Assembly: GCA_949152475.1 (NCBI GenBank)
Contig: OX424559.1
Span: 32,283,119-32,347,118, forward strand
Direction of reading: 5' to 3'
DNA: 64,000 nucleotides
Origin: Terebella lapidaria
Lineage: Eukaryota; Annelida; Polychaeta; Terebellida; Terebellidae
Part shown: positions 36,067 through 48,515 of the stretch, piece by piece
How the letters are laid out: each line of letters begins with the position of its first letter
Numbering within the stretch: position 1 is the first letter of the stretch
The notes under the pieces: model-generated
The model's input: the letters and a program-made list of their open reading frames with translations, nothing else
Database searches by the model: none
Told to the model about the DNA's origin: nothing
Translations under genes and position numbers: made by a program

Positions 36067-37374
36067 TATACAAATTCAGTTCAATATTATAGCCATGAGC
36101 ATACTACTATAGTAATTTTTATTTGCTGTTGTGTAAGTGACAATAAATTGATGTATGTATGTGTATTCATTTGTCAGCCATGTTTTTATAGTTCTGTACA
36201 TTTTGTTAAGTTTGTACATTTGTGAAATGTTTTATCTCTCAGCAGAATATATTTTTACGGGTTTATAAGAATAATTCTTATACAATATCCTCCTGCAGTC
36301 TATTTTCAACCAGATTATGTAACTTGAAAAAAATACATATCATGTGGCTCTGAAAGGAAATATGGAAACAAATGTCATATACTAAAGGACAATATGATAA
36401 TAAGACACGAAAAAGACAGGAATTTCCCTAAGTAATGAAATTTCCAGTTTTGTGTTGTGAAGAAAGTTGTGCTCTCTTCAGTTATTTTTGTCTAGTAATA
36501 ACTGTCATTATTTTTACATCAATGAAGTTCGATACCATTAAATACATAAATACTAGTCATCAATTGCGATGAAATAACATATACTTGACCATTTCGTTTC
36601 CGTTGCAGCCATTCAAATTCATTGGAATAGGTGTGAAACAGAGAAACTTGTACACTTCCGATACTATATTTAGCTCATAATGACCTCATTACGTGGCCAC
36701 TTCCTTCCCATTTCTCATTGAACAGTGATTGTCCAAAGAGGTAACTTCACTGGCCACCTTACAACCAAACTGCACACACAGAAACAACAATCAGTCAATC
36801 TGGCTGCAATGTGGTGTACATCATAGGCATCAATTCTCAATTCCAGAAACATGTTTGTGTGAGACAGTAAAGCCTTTTTAGATAAGATACGACACCATGA
36901 CACAAATCGAGGTTCTACCCGACTTCCAGGAAGACAAGTAATATTGTTTGTTCCAATGCAATCAGGTTGGAAAGTAGATAAGTGACAGAAAGAAGAGAAC
37001 AACAATGCAATGTGTGTATAATCGTTTTGGTCAGAGTCAATATATCCGATTATTATATGATAGCTATATATTACCACGTTTAAAGTGCGAAAAACACGTC
37101 CTCATATCACCATAACTAACGATTCGGAGACAGGTTATGGCACCGACCCGTATTGACGAGTCATAAAATTACGGTATTGACCGATCGTGACGTCACATTC
37201 ACTTAGCAAATCACGAACGAATGTTTCGTCTGACTCTTGTGCTGATCAGAAATCAGAGAACTATCAGAATGACAAACGGCAAAACGACAGGTACCAAAAC
37301 ATTGTCTTTCTTGCGTTTCATCATTTTCATGAATTTTTTCCATATTTCTATCGGTACTCGGATAAACATTCATC
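36067..37374. other. Intergenic; CRE-like site near the right end
   Basis: No gene recognised; the minus-strand open frame at 36715-37077 has no recognisable domain. A GTGACGTCAC palindrome (CRE-like) lies at about 37189-37198, less than 200 bp upstream of the small open frame at 37375. Confidence 0.4.
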
Positions 37375-37668
37375 ATGGCTGAGGCGAGCGTGAGTAGAAA
37401 GAAAAATAGTATTGTTAAAAAAAAAGATCTGGTAGTATTTCTCATACCACGCAATTTAAAGTCAATTGCTCTGACCCATACACCTGCAGGAGATTATATA
37501 ATCGTAAAAATATGGTTTTGCTGGGCGTTTTGTTTATTTACAGGTACGCTCAACTTATTTCCAGCCGGACATACTCAATTATGTCCAGTGTGTGGGCTGC
37601 AAAACTATGGAAAATCATATTACTGTCATGATTGCCTCGAACACCTATCTATTGAGATGATTATCTGA
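37375..37668 (+). CDS. Small ORF with zinc-ribbon-like C-x2-C pair, uncharacterised
   Basis: The 97-aa frame starts with a basic N-terminus (MAEASVSRKKNSIVKKKD) and ends with LCPVCGLQNYGKSYYCHDCL, two C-x2-C knuckles that could bind one zinc. A hydrophobic middle (YIIVKIWFCWAFCLFTG) is flanked by a possible donor (ATC|GTAAAA) and a good acceptor (TTTATTTACAG at ~37541). It may be a ~45-nt intron, with the real product shorter, or the two parts may be unrelated exons. The frame ends ~30 bp before the TIR element at 37697, so it could be element-associated. I do not recognise a family. Confidence 0.3.
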   Translation: MAEASVSRKKNSIVKKKDLVVFLIPRNLKSIALTHTPAGDYIIVKIWFCWAFCLFTGTLNLFPAGHTQLCPVCGLQNYGKSYYCHDCLEHLSIEMII

Positions 37669-37696
37669 CATACCAGTAGAACTGCTACAATCAAGT

Positions 37697-38591
37697 TTAA
37701 AGCCTAACTAGAGTGAAAAAATAACTTTTTTTAGTTTAGTGTCAATATCAAAGACGGACGTCTGGGGACCATTTCTGTTTTTACAAAAATGAAATATCTT
37801 GAATAGTCACTATTTTACGGAGGTTTGTTTATGACATGTCCTATTGACCTTTCGATGTCATATGCAAATATGCAAATGAGCAATGATGACGTCATATGAG
37901 TCACTGGAAGATAATGAGCTCATTGAAACCAGTACTGCATGATATTAAAGAGCATGAAAATAATTTTTGTTCCACATAATGACTACATACAGAAAATATT
38001 CAAATTTTGAATAAATTTTGTTGGTGTCATGGCAACCAGAGCCGGAATATGGCCCATAGCAACCACGTTGCTATGGAGATTTTGTTGCTAACCACTGATG
38101 ATTCCACATTATTAGGACCTCAACTTTTGTGACATTATGATCCTTTGTGAAAATGTTCAAATAAAGTAGCACTTTCGCATCCCCTAACAGGTCCATTGTC
38201 CATAGCAACCCACCCAACAACTGGTTGCTAAGGGGCGCTAGCTCTGATTGTGTAGCCTTGACAACATGCTGGCATAACAAAAGACTGACTATGCATTACC
38301 ACAAAACATATCAGTCTCTATAGGAACCTTTATCTACATTATAACCCTTGCATAAATGAGGTTTAGATAGCTAATTATAGTACTTGACTCATATGACGTC
38401 ATGAATATCTAATTATAATAATTAATGAGGTCCTGCAAATTGCTGATAGATTGGAAAAAAAGTAATTCACGAAAATAGAAATATCTCAGGTTGTGATTGA
38501 GATTTTCAAGTTCTGTAAAAACCAAAATGATCAGGGAAACCATCTCCACGGTATAGGAACATAAAAATTATACACTCTAGTTAGACTTTAA
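37697..38591. mobile_element. TIR element, ~0.9 kb, with long imperfect arms
   Basis: The ends TTAAAGCCTAACTAGAGTG and CACTCTAGTTAGACTTTAA are inverted with one mismatch. Inner arms also match in reverse complement, including GATGACGTCATATGAGTCA on the left (~37887) and TGACTCATATGACGTCATGA on the right (~38387). No coding capacity. Confidence 0.8.
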
Positions 38592-38799
38592 GATGCACTG
38601 ATTGAGAGTCAGTTTCAGGTGCTTGCAAAGTTTGCCACAAACTTTGGTCATCACAAGGATGGTGCTAAAGTTAATTACAACTTATCTCGCTCAATACAAA
38701 ATATCATCACTCTATGATATATCACTAGCAAAATTGCTCACATCTGTGATATTGGTATGTACTTTCCACTTCCATTAGCCTTGTTTCAACACCTCAAAA

Positions 38800-39420
38800 A
38801 GGTTTGCTTTTCATGTGAACCCATATGAATCATTTTCAAGTTCAAAGCACAACATGGCTATGTTGCTTATTATCGACTTTACAGCTTGGGAATCAATTGT
38901 GCACACATAGGTTGAATATTCTGATGACTTTGAACTTGACCTTTGATCATATTTTCAAGGTCAGGGCACAAAATGGCTAATATCTTGATTATTATCGACT
39001 TTTTAGCTTAGGAATCAACTGTGGAAATATAGGAAATGATGTGTGCTGAATATATCGATGATCCTGATTTCTACCTTTGACCTCAGTTTCAAAAGTTAGA
39101 ACACAAAATGGCTAATATCTGGCTCATTATCAACTTCACAGCTTTGGAATCGATTGTGCACATATAGGAAATGATATATGCTGAATATTCTATATATATG
39201 ACCATATTTATAAGGTCAGTGCACAAAATGGTTGATATCTTGTTGATTATCGACTTAATAGCTTTAAAATCAATCGCTGACATAAAGGAAATGATATGTG
39301 CTGAATATCCTTGTGACCTTGAACTTGACGAGTGACCTTATTTTCAAGGTCACAGGACAGAAGGGCTAGTATCCATGGTATCTGAAATATAAAACATATA
39401 TTGTCCAGTGACCTTCCTTA
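38800..39420 (-). repeat. Degraded array-transposon units, reverse orientation
   Basis: Four to five diverged ~130-bp units are in the opposite orientation to copies A-C (TTATCGACTTTACAGCTT, GGAAATGATATATGCTGAAT, CTTTGACCTCAGTTTC). The unique right module and terminal hairpin are absent, so this is a relic of an old array. Confidence 0.8.
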
Positions 39421-41410
39421 GGATTTAGGAAAATTTTTGTCAGTGGGTACGTGTGGTATTCGCTATAATGCTGATGATGATTTAGGTGATGCTGATGATC
39501 AACTCACAAAATAATTATTTATTTTAAAAATGGCATAATGACTAGGCAGGAGCTGGATTTGTGTCATGACTTAACTGTCTCTTACAAACGTGTTCGTGGA
39601 ATTGTGTTATCACTTCAAGTAATGTGCTAGGTACAGTGTTCTGTGCCTGATACTTTTGACTTGAATCGGACCATGAGCTAAATTTTGATCACTCGAAATA
39701 TTCTCTCAAAACTAAACAGTTTATTTTGGAACTGAAATTCGAGTCATATCGAAAACATACAAGAAACGTACACGGTTCGCACACTGATGTACTTGACTGA
39801 AAACTGAGATGGAATTTATTTGAGTGCAGCTCAATTTGTTTATTGACTCCAGTGTAGTTGAATAAACTATTCGGCCGGACTTTGCTTCTGTTCCAAAACG
39901 CTGTATTTTACATTTGTTATTGGCATCATCAAAATCCAGTGGTATTGTTGATAATAGATTGATACTTACATGCATTTGATGTGATAATCACTTGCTCAAC
40001 AACTCTTCCCTCGGAACATTGTGATCCCGAATAGTAAGGCCAACATACATTTTCCCCATTTGAATAGGAATAATAAACATAGAGAGGCCCAAAAAGACTT
40101 ATTTTGAAGGAAGTTGTGTTGTTTGGTATTCACAGAAATAGTTCCCATAAGTTGTTGGACGGACTGGCGAACGTCGTACTTAAGTACATCATACAGGATC
40201 AAACAAAATCCAGTTACGAGGTTACCGTGGTGCACCTATACAAGTGTAGGTGCAGAGTATATCTTTTCTCCAGAAATTGTGAAAAATTGTTGTCGGTGGT
40301 TGGCAAGTGAGAGAATATCACTGCTTGTCTCTAGAATGTTGATTGCACTAGTATGTGTATAAACAGCGGCATGTTCAGAGCTTTCTCCTCAGATCGTAGA
40401 AAAGTATGTTTTAACAAAGAGTTACAAATATCAGAGAAAAGTATAAATTCAAAGAAACTATACTCAAGAAACCTATCCCCACTCACAGACACGCTCACAT
40501 CAGATTCCCTTCGGCCTCGACCTTGGCCGGGATTACCAGTGTTCCTCGTCCCACGTACATGCAAACATGACACGTTTCCCACGCTTACTCAGGCTATTAC
40601 ATTCTATTCTGTCACATTGCCTTAGTTCACGGTTCTATTGTTCTCTGCAGTAGATTATTTTATCCAATTGTATCCAATACTTGTAATATACTGCAATTCA
40701 CTGCATGTAAAAACAACACTGCCACTGCATCTGCTCAAACAAGACGCGTGTGTTTGCGTACTAGCGAGTCGTTTTCATCATTTCCGAACTATAATTCGTT
40801 TTATGCCACGGAACCTTGGTTGAGGCCAATATAATGTAAATGGGGAGAACAATAGCTGTGGTGTTACTGTTGAGTCCCAATTCTAAATTCACTAAGACAC
40901 TGGAAGGTGGCGGCACAAGCAATGGGAATGGGCGTGAATGTAAAACCCTATTTGTGTTCAAAATTCCTGCATGATCCGGGATTGCTATGGTAACATATTC
41001 ATTATCACGCAACCCTTTCATTAAATGCAGACATCTGTCAGCAAAATTTGGTAAATGCCGTGTTGTATATCGTTGATATTTACGAGAACAGCAAGTGGAC
41101 ATATACTTGTATTATCATGATATAATATTGGTGACAAAATTAGGCATCACAAATTCAGACAGTGTCGCCCTCTGCATCTGAACACTGTTGGAGTGTGACG
41201 ATATAGTTGTAGACGCAGATTACTACTCGCAGGCGCATATGCCGCGGATATTTAGTTGAGTTGAGGAACTGAGAACTAAGCCGGATAATTGCTTCGGTGT
41301 TGTGCCGCTCCACCTCAGCACTTATCCCTTACATAGAACGCGATCAGGCGCCACATTATGCAAAGTTATCCAGACGTATCAGTTAAAGCCCGAGGAGCGC
41401 TCCATTACCT
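39421..41410. other. Intergenic, no recognised gene
   Basis: Short frames on both strands (e.g. 40104-40310, 40353-40625, 40761-41102) overlap one another and show no domain or splice support. No tRNA- or snRNA-like structure was recognised. Confidence 0.45.
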
Positions 41411-41841
41411 GTGTCGTTTTGCTTCCATTGTACGTATCTTTCACAGTGGAAATAGATGTGTAACTATTATTTGGTGATTGCTATAAATCAATAAAAAAGA
41501 ACATTTTAACATTGCATTATGAATTACACAAAAAGGAAATGGCATAAATGGATGACCATTTTGTGATATTTAGGCAATTACCAATTTTGGTAACTTCAGT
41601 GGTGTGATCTCAAAAGATTTGTAGCAATCCGTACACATCATGCAATTCACAGCAGTCATATGAACAACAAAGTTGGACTGAAGTTACCAGAATAAGTAAT
41701 TGTTAAAATTTCACAATACAGTGATTAATTTTTACCATTTCCTTTTTCTGTTATTCATAATACAATGTTAAAATGCTCTTTTTTTTAAATTACACATCTT
41801 TTTTCCACTGTGAAAGATACGTACAATGAAAGCGAAACACA
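41411..41841. mobile_element. ~430-bp foldback element
   Basis: GTGTCGTTTTGCTTCCATTG and GTACGTATCTTTCACAGTGG on the left are matched in reverse complement by CCACTGTGAAAGATACGTAC and AATGAAAGCGAAACACAT on the right. The arms continue inward (ACATTTTAACATTGCATTAT / ATACAATGTTAAAATGCTC) to about 180-200 bp each. No coding capacity. Confidence 0.85.
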
Positions 41842-42394
41842 TCGATAATGTTGTATTGAAGAATTCAAGTCGTGTCACAGAATAAACTATTTATTATATT
41901 CCATTTTATGATGATTATATTCTAATTAATTTTGGAGTAAGACCTATTAAATGACCAAGTATTGCACGTTCCCATTAGTAGGTTGTGACCTACACCAATC
42001 ATCATGGTATCTTTTGCCCATTCGAGCAAGCAAATTACTAGTATACTGTAACGAATCCTCTCTATATACATGTACCCATGTTCGTTTGTAATTTGATAGA
42101 GGATTATAAATAATGTTTGTGGATTCGAATCAACTACAAATATGGCCAATCTATTGTTTAGGCTCTCCAATTGGAAACAAACATAAACCTAGAAATTCAC
42201 TGAATATTTTAGGGTAATTTCCCATCAGTTTAGGGAATCTCCCACTAGCCCAGGTTTCTCATTATCTATTATTATGCCATGGACAGGTATGGCGCCTATT
42301 TTGAATTGTCCGTTAATATTCTATTCAATTTCCAATCTGATCATTCATATATCGAGAGCAATAACTCAAACACAAAATATATAGTTCAATACAG

Positions 42395-43700
42395 TGGTTT
42401 ATAAAGTCAATTAGTTCATATATTTTTCCTATTTTCAAAACTGGTGCTACGGACGAGATGAAAAACTATCGTCCTGTATCTGTTTCACCCGTCATATCTG
42501 AAATATTCGAAAAAATTGTATATAATCGCATGATAATTTTTTTCGAAACGCATATTATCAATGATTTCCAGTTTGGATTTCAGAAAGGGAAGTCTTCTTA
42601 CATGGCCCTCCATTTACTCGTCGATAAACTGCATTCTGCAATGGAAGCAAATAAATATACGGTGGGACTTTTCATTGATTTCTCGAAAGCGTTTGATACG
42701 CTGGATCATCATATCTTACTCACCAAACTTCATCGTTATGAGATAAGGGGAAATGCATATGGATTGATGAAAAATTATCTCTCCGACAGAAAACAGCACG
42801 TATATTTCAATAACACCAAATCAGAGAATTGTGATATCAAATGTGGGGTGCCGCAAGGCAGCATACTCGGACCATTAATGTTTATCGTTTATATTAATGA
42901 TATTGTTAATATTTCTGATCTCTTGTATATGATCTTGTACGCCGATCATACGAATATATTCTCCTCAACTACTACACACGACGATGCCATCAATGTCATG
43001 AATCGCGAGGCCATAACAATTTATGAATGGTTCAAGGTGAATAAGCTTTCATTGAATGTGAGTAAAACTAAATGTATGATATTTTCACCGAGAAGTCGAT
43101 TTTTCGAAACAATAAGGACATGTTTATTAATGGTGCTCGAATAGAAATAACCCATGAAACAAAATTTTCAGGCGTCATGATAGATGACAAATTGAACTGG
43201 GATTACCATTTCAGAAACATCAAAGCTAAAGTTTCCAAAAGCATCGGTATTTTGTAGTCAAGGCACAAACTATTTACAGATACACTTATAACTATATACA
43301 ATGCCTTGGTTTTACCATATTCATCATATTGTATCGTTGTTTGGGGTCGTTCATACAATAGAAATACCAACTCAATTTTATTGCTACAGATGAAAATTGT
43401 TCGACTAATAACTTTTTCCGAATACAGGGCGCATACAAACAACTTATTTCTTAAATGTAGGATTTTAAAGTTTGATTCGTTGTATTCATATTTTACGGGC
43501 ATACTTGTGTTCAAATTTAGTCAGAATAAGCTGCCAATGTTTTATTCTGCATTTTTTTCAAGAAATGATTTCAATCACATGTATGATACAAGCAATGTCT
43601 TTAGTTTGGAAGAAAGCGACGGAATGATGGTACAACTTGAAACACCCCCGTTTCCCCTCGTCCCCCAATCCATAGCAACGGGACTCCCGGGTGCACTTGG
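42395..43700 (+). pseudogene. Non-LTR retrotransposon RT, large but broken copy (Jockey/CR1-like)
   Basis: Homology starts before the first Met (IFPIFKTGATDEMKNYRPVS). It then shows, in order, QFGFQKGKSS, motif A (GLFIDFSKAFDTLDH), motif B (KCGVPQGSILGPLMFIVYIND), motif C and the thumb region (WFKVNKLSLNVSKTKCMIF). In motif C the second Asp is lost (YADH instead of YADD), and the Asp pair binds catalytic metal, so activity would be lost. A frameshift near 43090 moves the reading to FSGVMIDDKLNWDYHF, a TAG follows at 43255-43257, then ALVLPYSSYCIVVWG and LQMKIVRLITFSEYRAHT near the C-terminus. The 5' part of the element, including any endonuclease, is absent. Confidence 0.9.
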
Positions 43701-43759
43701 CATATAGGCTAAATTCATTGTTAATACGTGTCACTACTGTACAATTTTTATATAAAAAA

Positions 43760-46469
43760 ATTTGTAATATTAAAAATAACATAAACCTTTACAATGGTGT
43801 CCTAATTGTTCTATTGCACACTTCAGACCTAATACAAATTACAATTGATGTAGCTGACAGGGAGTCATCCTAAATGAATACCTTTGGTGACCATAGGCGG
43901 GGTGTCCAGACCACCTGACACAATCAACCAATGAGAGCGCTTCTCTTCAATCAGGAAAAACCCGCCACGATGGGCTCACAATCTGTTGCGCTCACGCTAC
44001 AAATTACTTAAATACATTGACTACTGACAAATAATGAAATGCCAGATAAGATATTTAGGTAGCTATATATGCGTATTACACCAAAGTATTAGCAGATTAA
44101 ACATCAAAGTTTGTTCTTTCACCTAACATCGCTCATCGTTGAAAATGAATCTAGTGGAGCTACAGACGTGATCAAAATTATTCAAAACAACTGAACCCCA
44201 TTCTTCACAGTACCAGGGATTTTAAAGTGGAATCTTTGATTTTCCAACCTCGACTTGTTTGACACAACTTAAAGTTTAAATCAGTAGTTTACATCAAGTT
44301 CACTATATTTTGCACTACTCAGTGTATCCTTTATTACATGTACATTATGTTGTTGGATTACATGTATTCTTGTCAGCCTATCTTTCATATTGATGACTTT
44401 TTATAAGAATACACTCTTTCAATATATAAGTGGTTATCTTTGTGTTTTTTATTTTATGTATTCCTAAGATATCTTAATTTCATCAATACTAACGTTACAA
44501 CTGCATGTTAGTTCTGTCAATGAACAATTCACGGCATCTTTTCGGTATCATATTTCACGATTCCCGGGATAGTCGCATTTCCTGACATAGTCACACCGAG
44601 ATTCCCGGGATAGTCTGTGATCCCGGGATAGTCGTATCACAGACGTGTTTTAGGAGAGTTCTCAAACCGGAGTATGGATAACTGCAGTGTCAATGTGAAG
44701 AGTGACTGATTATCGACCGCGTCATTGTTGTGAACAATAAACGGATATTGAGTGATACGCGGTCTCCATCCTGTGTCACCACTTACACAGCGCTTTAGTG
44801 CCTGGGTTACAAGTGATCCCAAGAAAACCTGCTGCACACTGTTCTCATAAATATTGAAAAAATGGACATGATTACTTTCAAAGTGAGCGCTTGATTAGCT
44901 GCATATATATTTCTATTTATATTAATTTCTATATTATTGTTCCTGGCTTTTGTTGGTAAGGATAAACATGACGGTGTGTTAGGCAAGATGTAGGTATAAT
45001 GGGCGATAATGTGTGTTGATTGGATGCTCCAGTTTTGCAGGGTATAGAAACTTCATTCCCACACTGTATCTGTGCGCAGCTGTGATTGACTATCGAATTC
45101 TGGATTTACCAGACTATCTATGAGTGTATATGAAATAGGCGAGTGTAGGTTGTCTTGGTATGTGTATATCTCACCGCACTTTCAAAGGTTTTCTTTCTGA
45201 TGGAGAATATATTAGCTGACATCCTGGATAAAGTGTTGATTTCAGTGAAACTTATTGAGAAGTAAATGAGTAGCACTGATATATTACGAACCCCGAATAT
45301 GTATTTGAAAATATAAATTAAACAATAATATACATTCAGAGGCTACACTCAGTAATGAATTGATCAAAAGTTCAGGATTGGGCTTATAGAATGTTGTAAC
45401 GAAGTTTCAGGGATGGTTCATATCTTGACATCCTTTAGTTTTTAACCTGGAGATATAATGCCACAACCATGAACCTTTGTATTCTTCACATTGTAAACAC
45501 AACCGAGTGCTAGCAACGATACTGAAATTGCTTCATAACCTGGTGTATGCATTTCCCACAATATGGTTTATTTTACACGATTTGTCCTGAGGCGAAACTA
45601 GAGTTAGCAAACTCGATGCCTATTGTGGTCTACTTCAAAATGACCAGACGTGGCATACTCTCCGTAACAGTAACTGTACATGTTGCTACTTCAGTGTACA
45701 CGACTCACACTCTGGACAATTAGTGAACTAGAGGGGATAACGCTCTGTCTGAAATAATGACCAAAAATAAATTACATACAAAATATACACATTGACAAAG
45801 ATGCCATTGGGAATAACTATTCTATCATAACGTTTTTTGTCAAAAAAATTTCATCCTGCTGATATCAAACTGACAAATCAGGAGGGAAACGGGGACAGAT
45901 GTAGTATAAATGTATGTATATTTAGTATATGTAGGATGTAGTATATGTAGGATGCAATATTGTTTTCAAAACTAGATTTTTTGTGCAACACATCTAATGC
46001 AAGATAAGAAAATGTGTCCTCAATGATTTTGACGATTACAATTGTCTGAGTTATCATCGGTTTTGATACACATTTCGTACCGGTTTAGTATATAAACAAT
46101 CAAATTGTATCCATCAAACACGAATGTAAACAAATACCCTAATCGCGCTTAAAAGTCCACATCGAGTACATTGCCAGTTCGTATCTGTATATATAGTGTA
46201 GTTATGAGAATATAATCAGTCATATACCATGATGTACGTGGATTTGTCAGTCCATCTCGCAGTTCCATGCTTTGTTTACATCGGCGTGTGATGGATACAG
46301 TTCCTGTATTTACGCGTGAACCGCCTGTTCAAATGAGCGAAATTTCCCAGAGGATTGGTTATAGTCATTACATTTGATATGAGTATGCCTCATTCAGGTT
46401 ATTTAGCATATTTAATATGAAATGTAGTATTACCAAAATATAGACTGGTTTCGAATGCAGTTGCTTTAT
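43760..46469. other. Intergenic; short CCCGGGATAGTC repeats
   Basis: No gene recognised. At 44560-44635 the word CCCGGGATAGTC occurs three times, with a related ACATAGTCACA between. At 45905-45955 GTAGTATATGTAGGAT is tandemly repeated. The rest is AT-rich. Confidence 0.45.
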
Positions 46470-47040
46470 ACTAAAGTTCATCTGTCAGTGAAACACGCTT
46501 TTTGGCCGTAGTTTTGTTTTGGATAATCGAATCAACTTGATATTTTGTATGTCTTGATTTGGTATCATGCCGTAATTATTCACCGAATTTCAGAGTTATA
46601 TCTCAAAAATTGAAAAAGTTGGTAATCTACCCCAACGTTAAATTTCAGCCCCACAATGGAATTTCAGGGTCTGCACACAAAAACGACTTTTATTTGATGT
46701 TTGAGTTATATACTGATTCAAAATGAACATGTTTACTCAATATACACTGCCACTATGCCTCCCGACTTCAAAACAAAGCAATAAATTCATTCTGTACTGG
46801 CATAAACATCATACAAGCCCTGAATTTGTTGGAATTTGTTTGATTCCATTTTGGACTGAAATTTAACATTGAGGTAGATTGCCAACTTTTTCATTTCTTG
46901 AGATAAATTTCTGAAACTCGGTGAAAAATTACGGCATGATACCCAATCAAGACACACAAAATTTCAAGTTGATTTGATCATCCAAAACAAAATGATCGCC
47001 AAAAAGCGTGTTTCACTGCCAGATGAGTTTGACTTTAAAA
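46470..47040. mobile_element. Palindromic MITE related to family 2
   Basis: The arms begin CATCTGTCAGTGAAACACGC and end in AAGCGTGTTTCACTGCCAGA. Each is ~230 bp and runs inward through GGTATCATGCCGTAATT / AATTACGGCATGATACC and GGTAATCTACCCC / GGTAGATTGCCAAC. The centre carries the AATTTCAG/GAAATTTAAC words seen in the 11372-11895 element. Confidence 0.8.
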
Positions 47041-47334
47041 CATCTCGGAAAATGTGGAGAAAATTGACCAATTTGTCAGGTACCACTCGAATATTGTTTT
47101 TGTCATTTCCAAATCTCTGGAAGTTGCATATTGAGCGGCTATCAGTCATCAGTCACCGCACAAAATGAAATATCTGAAAAAATGAATATATTTGCAGACA
47201 ACATTGATGATTTCTACAAACAAAACAATTGCCAGTGTTACCGGATTTCTCAAGAATTGAAATAGATGCGTTCTAAGTTAACAAATAATGACAGAGTCTA
47301 CACAAAACCAAGGAAAGGATATAAACCTGGAATA

Positions 47335-47465
47335 TACCAGGAAATATACCGTATTGTACATACTGGGAAATATTTTGAATAGCAGTACTCTGTACATACT
47401 GAATATTTTGAATAGCAGTACTCAGTATATACTGAATGTTTGGAAAAGCAGTACTCTGTACACAC
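47335..47465. repeat. Short tandem repeat, ~36-bp unit, 3 copies
   Basis: The unit is AATAGCAGTACTCTGTACA plus TACTGAATATTTTG, repeated three times with a few mismatches. It explains the local open frames on both strands. Confidence 0.8.
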
Positions 47466-47789
47466 GATCTACTGTACTCTGATTTAAATGACTTCGATCT
47501 GACCACTGTTATTCAACAATAAACATACTATCCTCAAAGTTCTAGGACAACCATCGATGAAACTCAACACATCTCGGAAGTAAAAAAAATTATGACACAC
47601 AAAACGTTCCATACCAATAGTCACCTCAGAACCAACCTAACATCACCGCTCAAGGGGTGTTTTTAGTTTGGAAACTGAAAACGGTTGCATTAAACATGTC
47701 ATGATGGCCTGATTCTCATATGTGTGCAAGATTCTGGTGGGCAAACACGGACATCAATTGCATGTATTAAATGCATTATTGTTAAAACT

Positions 47790-48225
47790 GTTCATGAGCA
47801 ATATCCTCAACATTTTTACAGTGATGTTCATAAGCAACATCCTCAACACTATTAAAGTGATGTTCATAGGCAACATCCTCAACATTATTACAGTGATGTT
47901 CATAAGCAACATCCTCAACAATATTAAAGTGATGTTCATAGGCAACATCCTCAACATTATTACAGTGATGTTCATAAGCAACATCCACAACATTATTACA
48001 GTGATGTTCATAAGCAATATCCTCAAAGTTATTACAGTGATGTTCATAAGCAACATCCACAACATTATTACAGTGATGTTCATAAGCAATATCCTCAAAG
48101 TTATTACAGTGATGTTCATAAGCAACATCCTCAACATTTTTACATTGATGTTCATAGGCAACATCTTCAACATTATTACAGTGCTGTCCATAAGCAATAT
48201 CCTCAACATTATTACAGTTATGGAA
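47790..48225. repeat. 36-bp minisatellite, about 12 copies
   Basis: The unit is GTGATGTTCATAAGCAACAT plus CCTCAACATTATTACA. Because 36 is a multiple of three and stops are absent in several frames, it creates long open frames on both strands (e.g. 47722-48291, 47754-48242) that encode only repeats. It lies 3' of the TRIM-type gene's stop codon at 48516. I do not call these frames genes. Confidence 0.9.
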
Positions 48226-48515
48226 TTACGCAATTGTTCCACATTATTTGCATGTCCAGCAGAAATGTTCTGCGTTGAAAGAGTGATTTAGATTAATGAA
48301 TATATTCGTTGAAATATCAGAAAATCACTCCGCAATACTATATTATCGATCCAAAATAGTTATATTTCATTCATTATATTCACAATGATGACAACTGATG
48401 AGCTTGATGAAGTTGGCTCCAGTCATTTTGCAACAATCGTGGTTTATATACACCCGCACAACGCCAAAAACATGAACTGAGGAAAGCAGCACGACTCGCT
48501 GGTCTTTGTCTATTT

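Noticed and set aside
42050..42150. tRNA-like GGATTCGAATC box
   Set aside because: No A box or cloverleaf could be folded around it; it is an isolated palindromic word.
47722..48291. 189-aa plus-strand frame with regular IxNILN repeats
   Set aside because: Produced by the 36-bp minisatellite, which is open in several frames on both strands; no start context or domain.
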